Below are positions 36,688-38,171 of a stretch of 38,171 nt of DNA, piece by piece. The notes beneath the pieces were generated by a model. That model searched no databases, was not told the DNA's origin, and saw only the letters and a list, made by a program, of their open reading frames with translations. Both the position numbers and the translations under genes were made by a program. Within the stretch, counting starts at the first letter, position 1; each line of letters opens with the position of its first letter. Source of the DNA: Elusimicrobiota bacterium (GTDB lineage Bacteria > Elusimicrobiota > Elusimicrobia > UBA1565 > UBA9628); NCBI GenBank assembly GCA_023700845.1, contig JAMPYD010000003.1, forward strand, positions 1 to 38,171, in the 5' to 3' direction.

Positions 36688-37140
36688 CTACTTCGGGCTC
36701 ATGAGCCCCGGGACGACGGGGTTCTGCTTGCCGAACAGCTCGAGGACGGCGGGGTCTTCCTTCGGGGCCTTGTTCACGAAGCCGCGCAGCTCCTCGGGGA
36801 CGAGCTCGGGCGACTGGAAGACGGCGTGGTCGTGGGTGAGCTGGGAGTCGAGGGAGGTCTGGTCCATCGCGACCGTGGGCGTGGGCACCATCCTGATGGT
36901 GTCCCAGGGGCAGTCCTTCGCGCACAGGTTGCAGCCGATGCAGATGTCGTAGTTGACGTAGACGCCCTTGGCGGCGGGCACGTCGTCGCCGAATTTTTCA
37001 ATACACGACGGAACCGGGCAGACGGCGATGCAGACCTCGCAGCCGGTGCAGGCGTCGAGGTTGATGAGCGCCTTGATCTTGGCCTTGGACGCGCCCTTGA
37101 CGAGGGCGGCGCGGCGAGAGTCGTTCTGGGGAGCGGGCAT
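36688..37140 (-). CDS. 2[4Fe-4S] ferredoxin-like protein
   Basis: The 150-residue product has two classical cluster motifs: CTGCEVCIAVCP and CIGCNLCAKDCPWD. They lie about 32 residues apart in the N-terminal half; the first is followed by VPSCIEKFGDDV. A C-terminal extension of about 65 residues (VFQSPELVPEELRGFVNKAPKEDPAVLELFGKQNP) has no recognised fold. It would carry electrons at low potential in the cytoplasm. Its ATG follows directly on the stop codon of the peroxiredoxin gene (TAA then ATG), so the genes are co-translated; an electron-supply role to an oxidoreductase is inferred. Confidence 0.88.
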   Translation of the reverse strand: MPAPQNDSRRAALVKGASKAKIKALINLDACTGCEVCIAVCPVPSCIEKFGDDVPAAKGVYVNYDICIGCNLCAKDCPWDTIRMVPTPTVAMDQTSLDSQLTHDHAVFQSPELVPEELRGFVNKAPKEDPAVLELFGKQNPVVPGLMSPK

Positions 37141-37611
37141 TTAGACGGCCTCCAGGATGGCTTCGGCGTGGCCGGCGACGGACACCTTGCGCGCCGCCTG
37201 CACGATCCGGCCCGTGGGCCCGATCACGAAGGTGGAGCGCACGACGCCCATGAACTTGCGGCCGTAAAGGGACTTCTCCTGCCAGACGCCGTAGGCCCGG
37301 CATATGTCCTTCTCCTCGTCGACGAGCAAGGGGAAGGGCAGGCCGTGCTTGGCCTTGAAGCCGGCATGGGACTTGGCCGCGTCCGGGCTCACGCCGAGGA
37401 TGCGCGCGCCTTTCTTGACGAAGGCGTCGTACCGGTCGCGGAAGTCGCAGGCCTCGGTCGTGCAGCCGGAGGTGTTGTCCTTCGGATAGAAGTAGAGCAC
37501 CACGGTCTTGCCTTTGAGCGCCTTGAGCGACCACGTGCGGCCGGTCTCGTCCTGCGCGGAGAAATTGGGAGCCTTGTCGCCGGCGGCGACGGGCTTCTTG
37601 GTGGCGGGCAT
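37141..37611 (-). CDS. bcp: Thioredoxin-dependent peroxiredoxin (BCP/PrxQ family)
   Basis: This 156-residue protein (from ATG 37611) has the PrxQ pattern: GDKAPNFSAQDETGRTWSL, VVLYFYPKDNTSGCTTEACDFRD with the peroxidatic Cys50 and resolving Cys55 five residues later, and YGVWQEKSLYGRKFMGVVRSTFVIGPTGRI. It reduces hydrogen peroxide and organic peroxides, with thioredoxin as reductant. An ATG at 37620 would add MNA, but the -10 box TACAAT overlaps that codon and lies 7 nt before ATG 37611, so 37611 is preferred as a leaderless start. It is co-directional and adjacent to the ferredoxin gene. Confidence 0.9.
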   Translation of the reverse strand: MPATKKPVAAGDKAPNFSAQDETGRTWSLKALKGKTVVLYFYPKDNTSGCTTEACDFRDRYDAFVKKGARILGVSPDAAKSHAGFKAKHGLPFPLLVDEEKDICRAYGVWQEKSLYGRKFMGVVRSTFVIGPTGRIVQAARKVSVAGHAEAILEAV

Positions 37612-37618
37612 CGCGTTC

Positions 37619-37648
37619 ATTGTAACAGGTATCGCCGGGGATGGTCAA
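37619..37648 (-). promoter_or_regulatory. Promoter of the peroxiredoxin/ferredoxin operon
   Basis: On the minus strand TTGACC (37643-37648), 18 nt, TACAAT (37619-37624), then 7 nt and ATG 37611. The promoter occupies the short gap after the histidine-kinase stop. Confidence 0.6.
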
Positions 37649-37653
37649 ACGTA

Positions 37654-38171
37654 CTATGAGAGGAGGCGGCGCACGGCCTGTCGAAGCTCATCGATGTCGA
37701 AGGGCTTGGGCAGGAACTCGGACTTGGTCCGGGAGAGGAACTCGAGCACCTTGGGGTTCAGGATATCCCCGGTCACGAAGAGCAGCCTGGCGCTCGAGCC
37801 GTTCGAGGACAGGCGCTCGTAGATGTCGGAGCCTTTGACCCCCTCCATCTCCATGTCGCTGATGACCAGGTCGAACGTCCCCGTCTCGAGGAGCTTGAGG
37901 GCCTCGGCGCCCCCGTGGGCGAGGACCGCCTCGTCGCCGTCCTCGCGCAGCAGGCGGGCGATCACCTCGGCGATGTCGGCCTCGTCGTCGGCGACCAGGA
38001 CGCGCTTGCCCGGCACGGCGGGGTGCCGCAGCCGCTCCTCCACGGCCTCGAGACTCTCGAAATCCTCCTCGCGGCCCTCGGGCAGGTCGAGCGTGAACGC
38101 GCAGCCGAGACCCGGGCGGTTCTCGAGGATCACGTCCCCCCCGTGCTCGCGGGCGATCTGCCGGCAGATCG
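37654..38171 (-). CDS. Hybrid histidine kinase with C-terminal receiver domain (partial)
   Basis: The visible 171 residues begin inside the HATPase domain: ICRQIAREHGGDVILENRPGLGCAFTLDLP holds the G2-type box of a histidine kinase. A short linker leads to a receiver domain (about 50-165): RVLVADDEADIAEVIARLL has the acidic pocket, FDLVISDMEME the phosphoacceptor Asp, ARLLFVTGD the conserved Thr and LPKPFD the conserved Lys. The N-terminal sensor and dimerisation domains are outside the window. The receiver may act in a phosphorelay or inhibit the kinase. The gene runs into the peroxiredoxin gene with a 42-nt gap. Confidence 0.9.
   Translation of the reverse strand, partial: ICRQIAREHGGDVILENRPGLGCAFTLDLPEGREEDFESLEAVEERLRHPAVPGKRVLVADDEADIAEVIARLLREDGDEAVLAHGGAEALKLLETGTFDLVISDMEMEGVKGSDIYERLSSNGSSARLLFVTGDILNPKVLEFLSRTKSEFLPKPFDIDELRQAVRRLLS

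Noticed and set aside
1..38171. CRISPR arrays, tRNA or rRNA genes, insertion sequences
   Set aside because: No regularly spaced direct repeats, no tRNA or rRNA sequence I could recognise, and no transposase or integrase frame was seen.

Overview
The window is high-GC, densely coded bacterial chromosome of a Gram-negative (diderm) organism. Most exported products are lipoproteins or carry Sec signal peptides, and there are AsmA-like, DUF1207-type and lipoprotein-processing proteins. The gene content and style (lpoB/COG3014/LPP20 cluster, DUF1207 pair, high GC, promoter boxes directly in front of ATG codons) would suit a high-GC Elusimicrobiota-like lineage. That assignment is an inference from gene flavour; no rRNA or marker gene is present to confirm it. 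The A1-type haem-copper oxidase shows a capacity for aerobic respiration.

Layout. 1-2584: end of lpoB, a COG3014 lipoprotein and an LPP20 lipoprotein (envelope cluster). 2591-5350 (-): a large AsmA-like protein. 5496-8503: a trypsin-like serine protease and an NlpC/P60 peptidase in one operon behind a near-consensus promoter. 8477-10267 (-): tatA, a small nucleotidyltransferase and an MFS transporter. 10268-13590: an accessory patch with an AT-richer segment, two integron attC-like elements, an orphan CopG-like antitoxin with a 36-codon leader gene, a small membrane protein, a YdeI-like protein, a VOC-fold protein, a TauE/SafE permease and a BrnT/CopG-type toxin-antitoxin pair.

13634-22602: the respiratory region. 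Two related di-haem c-type cytochrome lipoproteins bracket a cytochrome c oxidase operon (subunits II, I, III, IV, two small membrane proteins, ctaA, ctaB). A tail-to-tail pair of DUF1207 genes lies between the first cytochrome and the operon. A strong terminator closes the region. 22649-26307 (-): crcB, a YyaL-type thioredoxin/glycosidase-fold protein and a second thioredoxin-like protein that has lost its cysteines. 26353-28368 (+): a radical SAM protein and a HEAT-repeat protein. 28365-32313 (-): lipase-like lipoprotein, DUF4105/Lnb-like protein, DUF3015 protein and YceI. 32367-36234 (-): a tightly overlapping five-gene run (RRM protein, lipoprotein, L,D-transpeptidase, degenerate L,D-transpeptidase-like protein, amino-acid permease). 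36282-38171 (-): small membrane protein, 2[4Fe-4S] ferredoxin, peroxiredoxin and the end of a hybrid histidine kinase.

The most distinctive signals are regulatory or structural. (i) About a dozen genes have a -10-like box only 5-8 nt before the start codon, which implies leaderless mRNAs. (ii) Two different palindromes each occur twice at distant intergenic positions. (iii) There are integron-like attC hairpins around an orphan antitoxin, whose promoter palindrome shares a half-site with the second toxin-antitoxin locus. (iv) Two paralogue pairs have one member that has lost catalytic residues. No stretch over about 300 bases lacks a gene; the longest gap, 10268-10520, holds an attC-like element and a promoter/operator palindrome.
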